Assembly: GCA_015068175.1 (NCBI GenBank)
Contig: SVLA01000019.1
Location: 1-19,364, forward strand
Length of the DNA stretch: 19,364 bases
Direction of reading: 5' to 3'
DNA from: Oscillospiraceae bacterium
GTDB taxonomy: Bacteria > Bacillota_A > Clostridia > Oscillospirales > Oscillospiraceae
The notes under the pieces are model-generated. The model ran no database searches. It was given only the letters and a program-made list of their open reading frames with translations, and was not told the origin of the DNA. Positions 6,454 to 13,401 of this stretch are shown in pieces. A program made the translations under genes and the position numbers. Numbering within the stretch: the stretch's first letter is position 1; every line of letters begins with the position of its first letter.

Positions 6454-7923
6454 ATGGAACAGAATATGAATGTGTGCTTTAAATTCTTTGATCAGGCCCT
6501 GGTACAGCGTGTGATCGACTTTGCCGGGGATGGCAGGAAGACGAAGGAGCAGATCAAAGCCTTCAGCGCGGAGATCAAGAACCTCTATCTGGAAAAAGAT
6601 GCTGCCATGAAGCAGCAGATCCGTGAGCAGCTCGCGGCCCTGAAGCAGGCCCATCTGAATGCCCTGGAAGAGCTGGACAAGAACCTGGAGCGGGACCTGG
6701 CCGCCGCCGTGGCCGCCAATTCCGACCCCAAGGAACTGCACAACGTGAAGTTCGGCCTGGAGACCGTCCGCAAGAGAGCCCGGATCAAGGAAAAGAACAG
6801 CTATAACGAGCAGACCAGGGAACTGAAAATGCAGCGGGTGTTCCTCCATGAGGAATACACCCGGCTGATCTACAATGTGACCGGCGTCATCTCTCCCATG
6901 GAGAGCCTGCGCAACAAGTCCATCGAGTCCAAGGCATCCTTCAACCTGAAGGCCACCCTGACCAACAAGCAGTTCTATGTGAACCTGGTGCCCATGTGCA
7001 TGCTGCTGCTGATCATTGCGGCTTATTTCATCGGCAAGAGCATCACCGGCTACGCCGGCGACCTGGGCGACGTCATCAACAACAGTATCTTCGTGGCGGT
7101 GGTGGCCACCGGCGCCGTGTTCATCTATTCCCAGGGTGGCTTCGATATGTCTCTGGGTAACGCATCTCTGATGTGCGCCACCGTGGCGGCCCTGACTTAC
7201 AACGCCACCGGCAACCTGGCGCTGTCCCTGGCTCTGGCCGTGGTGGTGGGTGCCGGCCTGGGCATCCTCAACGCCATCCTGGCCACCATGCTGAACCTGC
7301 CCGTCATGGTCATGACCCTGACCATGATGAACATCATCGCCGCGGTCCACGAAGCCGTTCTGGACAGCTACGGCGGCCTGATCACCGTTAACAAGGGCAT
7401 GAACTCCAACGCCTGGTTCTTCGCCATTTTCCTGGCGGTGTTTTTCGCTCTGTGCTGGTTCATCTTCAACTATACCAAGGTGGGCAGAAGGAACAAGTTC
7501 ATCGGTTCCAATAAGGTGGCGGCCCGGTTCAACGGCATCAACCTGATGCGCGCCGGTATCATCTCCTTCGCCATCTCCGGCGTGGGCCTGGGCATCTGCG
7601 GCTTCCTCTTCGCTTCTTCCATGAGCGGCAGCATGTACGGCGCTTCCACCGTTCTGGGCCAGGTGGGCCTGAACGTGGTCATCGCCATCGTCTTCGGCGG
7701 CATGACCACCAGCGGCGGCCCCAAGTCCAAGGTCAGCTGCGCGGTGATCGGCGCATTCTTCTCCGTCTTCCTGGACGAGTTCTTCGCAGCCATCTCCACC
7801 CCCGCGTTCCAGGTGGGCGATTACTCCTACATGGTCAAGGGCGCGATCTTCATTCTGATCTCCCTGGCAAATATGTGGGACACCAGAACAAAAATGTTGG
7901 CATCGGGAGGTAGTATTCAGTGA
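6454..7923 (+). CDS. ABC transporter permease (BPD_transp_2 type) with an N-terminal coiled-coil extension
   Basis: A 489-residue inner-membrane permease. The AAGGAG ribosome site overlaps the TAA of the ATPase gene, with ATG six bases on. Residues 1-172 are soluble, rich in Lys, Glu, Ala and Gln and look like long helices. The first membrane segment starts only around 176, followed by about nine more. Family marks are GGFDMSLGNAS (228-238, compare GGIDLSVGS of RbsC-like permeases), IGSNKVAARFNGI (350-362) and VFGGMTTSGG (413-422). Normal family members are 300-350 residues and lack the extension. The extension would face the cytosol and could meet the insertion of the ATPase. It forms a heterodimer with the next permease, as in AI-2, galactofuranose and nucleoside importers. 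Confidence 0.9.
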   Translation: MEQNMNVCFKFFDQALVQRVIDFAGDGRKTKEQIKAFSAEIKNLYLEKDAAMKQQIREQLAALKQAHLNALEELDKNLERDLAAAVAANSDPKELHNVKFGLETVRKRARIKEKNSYNEQTRELKMQRVFLHEEYTRLIYNVTGVISPMESLRNKSIESKASFNLKATLTNKQFYVNLVPMCMLLLIIAAYFIGKSITGYAGDLGDVINNSIFVAVVATGAVFIYSQGGFDMSLGNASLMCATVAALTYNATGNLALSLALAVVVGAGLGILNAILATMLNLPVMVMTLTMMNIIAAVHEAVLDSYGGLITVNKGMNSNAWFFAIFLAVFFALCWFIFNYTKVGRRNKFIGSNKVAARFNGINLMRAGIISFAISGVGLGICGFLFASSMSGSMYGASTVLGQVGLNVVIAIVFGGMTTSGGPKSKVSCAVIGAFFSVFLDEFFAAISTPAFQVGDYSYMVKGAIFILISLANMWDTRTKMLASGGSIQ

Positions 7924-9038
7924 TGAAATATACAAGTCCTGTAAAGTTTAATCACTCCGTGCTGAGTGACCCCAAAACCAAGCGTTTGGGTACCAAACTG
8001 TTTTGGTCTTTATTCTGCCCCACTTTGATGATCGTCATCGCCTGCATTCTGTCCAATGCCAACGGCGTGGGCCTGTTTATCATCGGCGATGCATTCGACA
8101 ACTTCAGCAACATCATGATCATGGGCAGAACCGCCGTCATGACCCTCATTGCGGCCCTGGCCCTGAATACCAACCTGAACTCCGGCAGAATGGACTTCTC
8201 CCTGGGCGCCACCGGTATTCTGGCTTGTCTGTTTGCTTCTCTCATCGTGCCCGGTGTGGACACGGTGGAGCATATCTTCCAGTTCCTGCTGCTGAGCATT
8301 CTGTTCGGCATGGCGCTGGGCTTTGTCCATTCCCTGGTGCTGATCACCACCAAGCTGCCCCCCATCGTCATCTCCCTGGGCATGTGCCTGGTGTATGAAG
8401 GCATCGCCAAGGTGGTGGCCACCTCCAACGGCTCTTCCGGCACCGTCAACCTGGCCATGGGCCCCCACACCACCAGCTTCTTCCAGGAGCCCATCATCCT
8501 GATCCCCCTGCTGCTGATCGTCTGCGTGGTCATGGCTTCCGCCCTGTGCTATACCAGATACGGCTATAACAAGCTGGCCCTGGTCTACAACCAGAAGATC
8601 TGCGTGGAGACCGGCATCAACGAGATCTCCCACTGCATCATCAGCTTCATCATCGCCGGCGCTTTGATCGCCATTTACCAGGTCATGAGCTCCTGCGGCA
8701 CCGCCAGCATCACCGTCAACGTCAACCTGGCTTCCAGCGGCACCGTGTTCAAGAACTTCCTGCCCATCTTCGTGGGCGGCATCCTGGCCCGGTACAGCAA
8801 CCAGATCGTGGGTCTGCTGCTGGCCGTCATCGGCACCACCCTGCTTTACACCTACGGTTTCGATAACGCCCTGACCGCCACCGTTTCCAGCCTGATCAAC
8901 GGCTTCAGCGTCTTCGCGGTCCTGGTGTACATGGTGGATAAGTACAGATTCCTCAACTGGGTGAAGATGAGAAGATACATCTGGAAGGAAAAGCGGTTAC
9001 AGTACATTGATAAAGGAGACACCCGGAATGAAGCATAA
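7920..9038 (+). CDS. Second ABC transporter permease (BPD_transp_2 type)
   Basis: A 372-residue inner-membrane permease of normal family size, with about 8-10 hydrophobic segments beginning near residue 28 and no long N-terminal extension. The GRMDFSLGATGIL motif (about 89-101) matches the DLSVG region of the family. The start could be GTG 7920 (nine bases after GGGAGG, overlapping the previous stop as GTGA) or ATG 7923 (twelve bases after). Spacing slightly favours GTG. Either way it overlaps the preceding permease gene and is translationally coupled. It differs enough from the first permease that a heterodimeric channel is expected. Confidence 0.9.
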   Translation: MMKYTSPVKFNHSVLSDPKTKRLGTKLFWSLFCPTLMIVIACILSNANGVGLFIIGDAFDNFSNIMIMGRTAVMTLIAALALNTNLNSGRMDFSLGATGILACLFASLIVPGVDTVEHIFQFLLLSILFGMALGFVHSLVLITTKLPPIVISLGMCLVYEGIAKVVATSNGSSGTVNLAMGPHTTSFFQEPIILIPLLLIVCVVMASALCYTRYGYNKLALVYNQKICVETGINEISHCIISFIIAGALIAIYQVMSSCGTASITVNVNLASSGTVFKNFLPIFVGGILARYSNQIVGLLLAVIGTTLLYTYGFDNALTATVSSLINGFSVFAVLVYMVDKYRFLNWVKMRRYIWKEKRLQYIDKGDTRNEA

Positions 9039-10479
9039 TACAAAATTCGCAAGATTGCTGGCCGTGGTGCTGGTGCTTGTGATCTCCTGCAATACCCTGG
9101 CAGCCTGCAGCAGCATTGAGGATCTGTTCATCTTCGGCGGCACCCAGGGCAGCACGGAGGCAAATCCCAACATCGAGACCTTTGAAGGCACCAAGAATGC
9201 GATCTTCTTCGCCCTGTATAACTACTACGGCTATGAAGGCCAGCATTTTACCAACAAGTGGCTGGGCATGAACGATGCCCTGGCCGCCCACGGCATCACC
9301 GTCACCGGCTATGAAGGCCAGAAGGATGCCCGTAAGTTCAAGATCACCCGAGAGCCCGATTGCGACCTGCCCGAAGATACCGTGATCTTCATGGTCAACA
9401 ATCAGAACTGGGACTCCGGTATCCAGTTCACCAAGCCCTTCGCGCAGCACCATCCCATGGTGGTCATCTCCACCTGCAACGGCGTGGAGTTTGCCTCCTC
9501 TCCCATTTTGTCCTCCGGTGACAAGATCTCCAATGCCACCATGGGCGGCTTCTCCGATACTTATCGCGAAGCCTTTGTCAACGGCTCCCTGACCTACCTG
9601 GTGGCCAAGTATTCCGCTCACCTGGCCCCCATCTTCGCCGCCGCCGTCAACGCGGTGGAGACCGGCGAGGTCATGAGAAATGCCGACGGCTCCGCTTTGC
9701 ACCTGAGCATCTCCACCTGGGCCATCCAGACCCTGGAAGAGTATGACGAGATGAGCGCCGTGGATTCCATCGACGCCGCCCATCCCACCGTCCGGAAGAT
9801 CAACATCGATGAGTTCTTCGATCCCACCAGCCCCAACTACGGCGCGGAAAAGCTGGCCGAATGGGTGAGCAACTCCACCAAGGAGAACATCAAGGCCCTC
9901 TACGAGCTTAACGGCACCAACGCCGCCGAGGACGAGGCTTCCTACCGTCAGGGCGAGGAGATCAAGTGCGGCATCATCGCCCCCTCCAGCATCAATGACC
10001 AGGTGGGCAAGTACATCACCTACATCCAGGATTACCTGGCCAATGCCTACAACGTCACCATCCTGCCCCTGGGCTCCGTCACCAGCGTCAACACCCAGAG
10101 CATGGTGGCCAAGCAGCTTTGCAACCAGGGCGCGGATTTTATCATCTCCCTCCAGGACGACACCGACCGCAACAATGCCGCGAAGATCTGTAACGACCTG
10201 GGCGTTTACTTCGCCATCGGCGGTTCCTGCCAGAACGAAGTGGACTATGCTGAGATCAAGGATCTGCCCTACTACGTCGGCTCCATCGGCACCTCCACCG
10301 CTGAGGAAAGAAGATCCGCCTACGAGATGACCGAGTACTACCTGCAGTGCCTGATCCACAGAGCCGAAGGCGATCTTGTGGAATTCCAGACCGAGTACAA
10401 GGGCCTGGAAGTCAATCCCGAGGAGCCGGTGGTCAGCAGAAATAAGCGCAGAGAAGAGGAAGAAACATGGCTCTGTTAA
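9028..10479 (+). CDS. Lipoprotein substrate-binding protein of the ABC transporter (periplasmic-binding-protein-like)
   Basis: A 483-residue surface lipoprotein. ATG 9028 lies nine bases after AAAGGAG and overlaps the permease gene by 11 bp. The signal peptide ends in the lipobox LAAC, so Cys27 is lipid-anchored. Residues 54-150 look like a first alpha/beta lobe. Residues about 160-240, with FVNGSLTYLVAKYS and PIFAAAVNAVETGE, recall BMP/sugar-binding proteins. A second stretch at about 321-410 (CGIIAPSS..., QLCNQGADFIISLQDD, DLGVYFAIGGSC) again reads like the first lobe of a sugar-binding PBP. The order of lobes is thus not typical. The ligand is not evident; sugar or nucleoside-like is only suggested by the transporter class. 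Confidence 0.8.
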   Translation: MKHNTKFARLLAVVLVLVISCNTLAACSSIEDLFIFGGTQGSTEANPNIETFEGTKNAIFFALYNYYGYEGQHFTNKWLGMNDALAAHGITVTGYEGQKDARKFKITREPDCDLPEDTVIFMVNNQNWDSGIQFTKPFAQHHPMVVISTCNGVEFASSPILSSGDKISNATMGGFSDTYREAFVNGSLTYLVAKYSAHLAPIFAAAVNAVETGEVMRNADGSALHLSISTWAIQTLEEYDEMSAVDSIDAAHPTVRKINIDEFFDPTSPNYGAEKLAEWVSNSTKENIKALYELNGTNAAEDEASYRQGEEIKCGIIAPSSINDQVGKYITYIQDYLANAYNVTILPLGSVTSVNTQSMVAKQLCNQGADFIISLQDDTDRNNAAKICNDLGVYFAIGGSCQNEVDYAEIKDLPYYVGSIGTSTAEERRSAYEMTEYYLQCLIHRAEGDLVEFQTEYKGLEVNPEEPVVSRNKRREEEETWLC

Positions 10480-11201
10480 CGGTGGATTTCCACACGAAGT
10501 CCCTGGCAAGACGGACCCGGATGGATCTGTTCATCCCCTCGCTGAATCTGGGCGGCTGCCTGAAAAATCAGGATCCCCAGTATTACCGGAATCATCCGCA
10601 GACCTATCCGCTGGTGGTCTTTCTCCACGGCTTCGGCGATAATGAAAAAGCATGGCAGATGAATACCCAGATCCTGAAACTCTGCGAGGATCATAAGATC
10701 GCCGCCTGCTTCATCAACGGTGAAAATAAGTGGTACCTGAATATGGGTCCCATCGAAGACTACTACACCCTGGTGGAAGAGGAGGTCCTGGATTTCCTCT
10801 ACGGCAATTTCACCTACCTGTCCGAGGATCAGCCCCTGGTGATCGCCGGTGTGTCCATGGGCGGCTACGGCGCGCTGTACCACTACCTGAAAAACGTGGA
10901 TAAATATGCCGCCTGCGTGGCCTTGTCCCCGGCCATCCGTCCGGATCGGCTGGACGAGACCAAGTTCGGCACCCTCCGGGAGCTGTTCCTGGAAAATCAG
11001 GGGAAAGCGCTGAATGTCTACCTCTCTGTGGGTGAAAGCGATTTCATCATCGACAGCTCCAGGGCGTTTAACGACTTCCTGCTGGAAAACAAGTTGGGCG
11101 TGGAATACAAGTTCATCCCCGACGCGGACCATTCCTGGTATACCTGGGCTCAAGAGATATTTCATGTGATCAAATATCTTGAGAATATAATCAAAAAATA
11201 A
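10467..11201 (+). CDS. Alpha/beta-hydrolase, putative esterase family (esterase D/feruloyl-esterase-like, PF00756)
   Basis: A 244-residue enzyme without signal peptide, so cytosolic. The nucleophile is Ser130 in GVSMGG, the oxyanion region HGFGDNE lies at 54-60, and Asp192 (GESDF) and His222 (ADHSW) complete the likely triad. Length is typical for small esterases of this family. The start codon overlaps the binding-protein gene by 13 bp with GAGGAAG upstream, so it is translated together with the transporter. The inferred role is removal of an ester group (acetyl, feruloyl or similar) from the imported compound. A formylglutathione-hydrolase-like role is also within the family but less likely in this context. 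Confidence 0.85.
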   Translation: MALLTVDFHTKSLARRTRMDLFIPSLNLGGCLKNQDPQYYRNHPQTYPLVVFLHGFGDNEKAWQMNTQILKLCEDHKIAACFINGENKWYLNMGPIEDYYTLVEEEVLDFLYGNFTYLSEDQPLVIAGVSMGGYGALYHYLKNVDKYAACVALSPAIRPDRLDETKFGTLRELFLENQGKALNVYLSVGESDFIIDSSRAFNDFLLENKLGVEYKFIPDADHSWYTWAQEIFHVIKYLENIIKK

Positions 11202-11219
11202 AAAAGGAGTAAAAGTGTA

Positions 11220-12980
11220 ATGAAAAAGTTCATGAGCAAAACCATCGCAACGATCCTTCTGCTCGCAATGCTGGCCACCGTCTTTGCCGGCTGCCAGCCC
11301 AACGGGACGGAACCCACGGATCCTCCCGCATTTGATGCCGCTTCCACCATGGCCGGCTTTGCCGACAAGCTGGAAGGCACCGTCAAGCTGACCTACGTCA
11401 CCAACTATAAGGTCGACGTCGTCCGTCCCGGCGAAGAGGGCTCCGGCGGCATGGACAGCTTCAAGCGCGACGTGGTCGCCACCGCCGTGGTGGAGATGGA
11501 CCTGGGCGAAGACCTGTACATCAAGGTCACCAAGACCCGTCAGGACAAGCTGATTGAAGAGACCGCCACCGTCACCGAGGAGATCCTCTACAAGAAGGAC
11601 GGCAAGTACTTCTACCAGACCAGCTCCGCTGAGGCTGTGGAAGTGACCGACGCCGCTGCCAAGCTGGCTGAGATCTTCGAGGCTGCCACCTACGAGCAGA
11701 TCGGCGGCCTGACCCTGGATTCCCTGCTGTACAATGCCACCGACAAGGCTTACGAGCTGAAGCTGTTCGGTCTGTCCGACACCTTCATCGAGGACGACCT
11801 GGTGGATCCCACCTATGCTGCCGGCGAGAACGGCGGCCTGAAGGTCAACTACAAGCCCGAGTACGTCGGCTACAGAACCGACGGCGGCTGGTCCGACTTC
11901 AGCAACCAGGATGCCGGCTATGCTGCCGACGTTGAGATCCTGACCAACAGCAAGGGCTTCGTCACCAGCATGAAGGAGACCTACAACAGCGCCAGCCTGG
12001 TGTTCAACATCATGTCCAATCCTCCCACGGTCACCATCACCGGTGAGAGAAGCTTCACTGCTTCCTACGGCGATGCCATCACCAAGGCTGAGAGCGTGGA
12101 CTTCGCCGCTTCCAAGGCCGTGTTCACCGAGGCTACCGGCGGCACCTTCACTGTGATGACCTGCGCTATGGGCGATTTCGCCAACCTGGTTCCCGTGGAG
12201 AATGGCGGCGCTCTGGAGCTGGGCAAGCTGATCTGCGTCAAGCCCGCCGCTGCCGAAGGCTATGAGATCGCGAAGGTCATTGTCAACGGCAACGAGACCC
12301 CCATCACCGATCCTGCCGCTGCCGGCGGTTTCTACTGCTTCTACGTTGCTCCCGGCGACAACACCGTGGAAGTGATGTTCAAGGAGACCGATCCCTCCAC
12401 CGGCGTTGTGACCGTGGACAACAAGACCTCCTATGAGTACAAGGTTCAGAGCTTCACCTATGCCAACGGCGCGCCCTCTGACTACAAGGATGTCACCGAC
12501 GGCATCATCGAACCCGGCGCAGCCATCTTCGGTGCCATCGTCATCGACAGCACCAAGGAAGTCACCGTCACCGTCAACGGCGTGGAGACCAGCGTCAACA
12601 TTCCCGCCGGTCCCACCACCTTCTACTGCTTCTCCGTCAAGACCGGCGGCAAGTATGAGGTCGTCATCACCGAGAAGGGCGCTGCCGCTACCGGCAACGG
12701 CATCGTGACCGTGGAGAACAAGACCTCCTACGAGTACCAGGTCCAGAGCTTCACCTACGCCAACGGCGCGCCCACCGATTACCAGGTGATCACCAATGGC
12801 GAGATCGTGCCCGGCGCTTCCATCTTCGGCGCCATCGTGGTCTCTGCTGAGACCCCCGTCAGCGTTGTCGTGAACGGCGCTGCCACTTCCATCAACATTC
12901 CTGCCAACGGCGTGATCTTCTACTGCTTCGCAGTGAAGGAAGGCGGCGCTTATAACGTCGTCATCAACCCCGCTGAGTAA
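11220..12980 (+). CDS. Lipoprotein with C-terminal tandem repeats, unknown function
   Basis: A 586-residue surface lipoprotein: signal peptide, lipobox FAGC with Cys25, then a Thr/Pro linker. Residues 40-275 have no family I recognise; the pattern of alternating strands resembles LolA-like or DUF lipoproteins that bind amphipathic ligands, but this is weak. Residues 335-390 look like one beta-sandwich unit. Two repeats follow, 397-487 and 496-586, offset by 99 residues and strongly alike (both with SYEY.VQSFTYANGAP, IFGAIV and FYCF). It starts 18 bases after the esterase gene with its own AAAAGGAG and no promoter in between, so it is probably the last gene of the transporter operon. It may tether or scavenge the substrate at the cell surface. 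Confidence 0.75.
   Translation: MKKFMSKTIATILLLAMLATVFAGCQPNGTEPTDPPAFDAASTMAGFADKLEGTVKLTYVTNYKVDVVRPGEEGSGGMDSFKRDVVATAVVEMDLGEDLYIKVTKTRQDKLIEETATVTEEILYKKDGKYFYQTSSAEAVEVTDAAAKLAEIFEAATYEQIGGLTLDSLLYNATDKAYELKLFGLSDTFIEDDLVDPTYAAGENGGLKVNYKPEYVGYRTDGGWSDFSNQDAGYAADVEILTNSKGFVTSMKETYNSASLVFNIMSNPPTVTITGERSFTASYGDAITKAESVDFAASKAVFTEATGGTFTVMTCAMGDFANLVPVENGGALELGKLICVKPAAAEGYEIAKVIVNGNETPITDPAAAGGFYCFYVAPGDNTVEVMFKETDPSTGVVTVDNKTSYEYKVQSFTYANGAPSDYKDVTDGIIEPGAAIFGAIVIDSTKEVTVTVNGVETSVNIPAGPTTFYCFSVKTGGKYEVVITEKGAAATGNGIVTVENKTSYEYQVQSFTYANGAPTDYQVITNGEIVPGASIFGAIVVSAETPVSVVVNGAATSINIPANGVIFYCFAVKEGGAYNVVINPAE
12408..12977 (+). repeat. Two in-frame tandem repeats of about 273 bases within the lipoprotein gene
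   Basis: The units at about 12408-12680 and 12705-12977 (297-base offset) encode two closely similar 91-residue domains. The nucleotide sequence is also very close at the start of each unit (GACCGTGGA.AACAAGACCTC), consistent with a fairly recent duplication. Confidence 0.85.
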
Positions 12981-13032
12981 TTATGTTGAACCGGCAGGCA
13001 AGGTTCCCTTGTCTGCCACCCCAAAAAAACCG

Positions 13033-13065
13033 AAAGGCTTACCGTATTTTGCGGTAAGCCTTTTT
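13033..13065 (+). terminator. Rho-independent terminator of the ABC/esterase operon
   Basis: AAAGGCTTACCG (13033-13044) pairs perfectly with CGGTAAGCCTTT (13052-13063) around a TATTTTG loop and ends in five Ts (13061-13065). It lies about 50 bases after the lipoprotein stop. Confidence 0.92.
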
Positions 13066-13077
13066 CCTCCCCCCCTA

Positions 13078-13298
13078 ATACCTTCCCCCGGGGGCGGTGC
13101 CCCGCCCCCCCTTGCCTCTCCCTTTGGGAGAGGTGGCATTTGCGAAGCAAATGACGGAGAGGGCAGTACCAAAGCCTTCTCCTGGAAGAAGGTGCCCTCG
13201 CAGGGGGCGGATGTGGTGTAGCCCCGCAGGGGCGTTGCAATGGCAGAATTCCAACCGCGCGGCGGGCGCAAGCCGGCGCCCTGCAATAGCGCCGCTCT
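13078..13298. repeat. Mosaic of palindromic interspersed repeats (copy 1)
   Basis: The stretch contains CCTTCCCCCGGGGG, a GGGGCGG/CCGCCCC hairpin, CCTCTCCC/GGGAGAGG (13114-13132), ATTTGC-GAA-GCAAAT (13138-13152), CCTTCT/AGAAGG (about 13173-13190), and a GCAGGG.../...CCCTGC pair ending near 13286. The module AGGTGGCATTTGCGAAGC...ATGACGGAG is found again at 17558-17584, and AGCCGGCGCCCT...GCCGC again at 17509-17533. Frames through this region are short and not gene-like. Confidence 0.75.
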
Positions 13299-13316
13299 CC
13301 CAGCAACCGTCAAATA

Positions 13317-13348
13317 TTTAGTCTAGCTTTAGCCGGGGATGTTATGCT
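13317..13348 (+). promoter_or_regulatory. Predicted response-regulator site and promoter of the beta-helix lipoprotein/two-component operon
   Basis: Direct repeats TTTAG at 13317-13321 and TTTAG at 13328-13332 are 11 bp apart (one helical turn), the second continuing as CCG. An extended -10 (TGT then TATGCT, 13340-13348) follows at a fixed distance; a second, overlapping option is TGC then TATACT (13345-13353). No good -35 hexamer is present, as expected when an OmpR-type activator sits there. The same layout occurs at 17706-17737. Confidence 0.65.
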
Positions 13349-13401
13349 ATACTATAGGACACCAAACTAACCCATTCCCACCGCACCGAAAGAGGTATAT
13401 G

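Noticed and set aside
6448..7935. A 495-codon minus-strand frame antisense to the first permease gene
   Set aside because: His/Gln/Gly-rich mirror of membrane-protein codons with no recognisable domain.
8953..10509. A 518-codon minus-strand frame antisense to the binding-protein gene
   Set aside because: Shadow of the sense gene, which has signal peptide, lipobox and operon position.
10376..10642. An 88-codon plus-strand frame spanning the binding-protein/esterase junction
   Set aside because: Out of frame with both real genes, no ribosome site and no motif.
12408..12977. The 273-base repeats as a mobile or regulatory DNA repeat
   Set aside because: They are in frame and encode two copies of a protein domain inside one gene.
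13078..13320. The regular hairpins as a possible CRISPR array
   Set aside because: Repeats differ from one another, spacing is irregular and there are no uniform spacers or cas genes; interspersed palindromes explain it.
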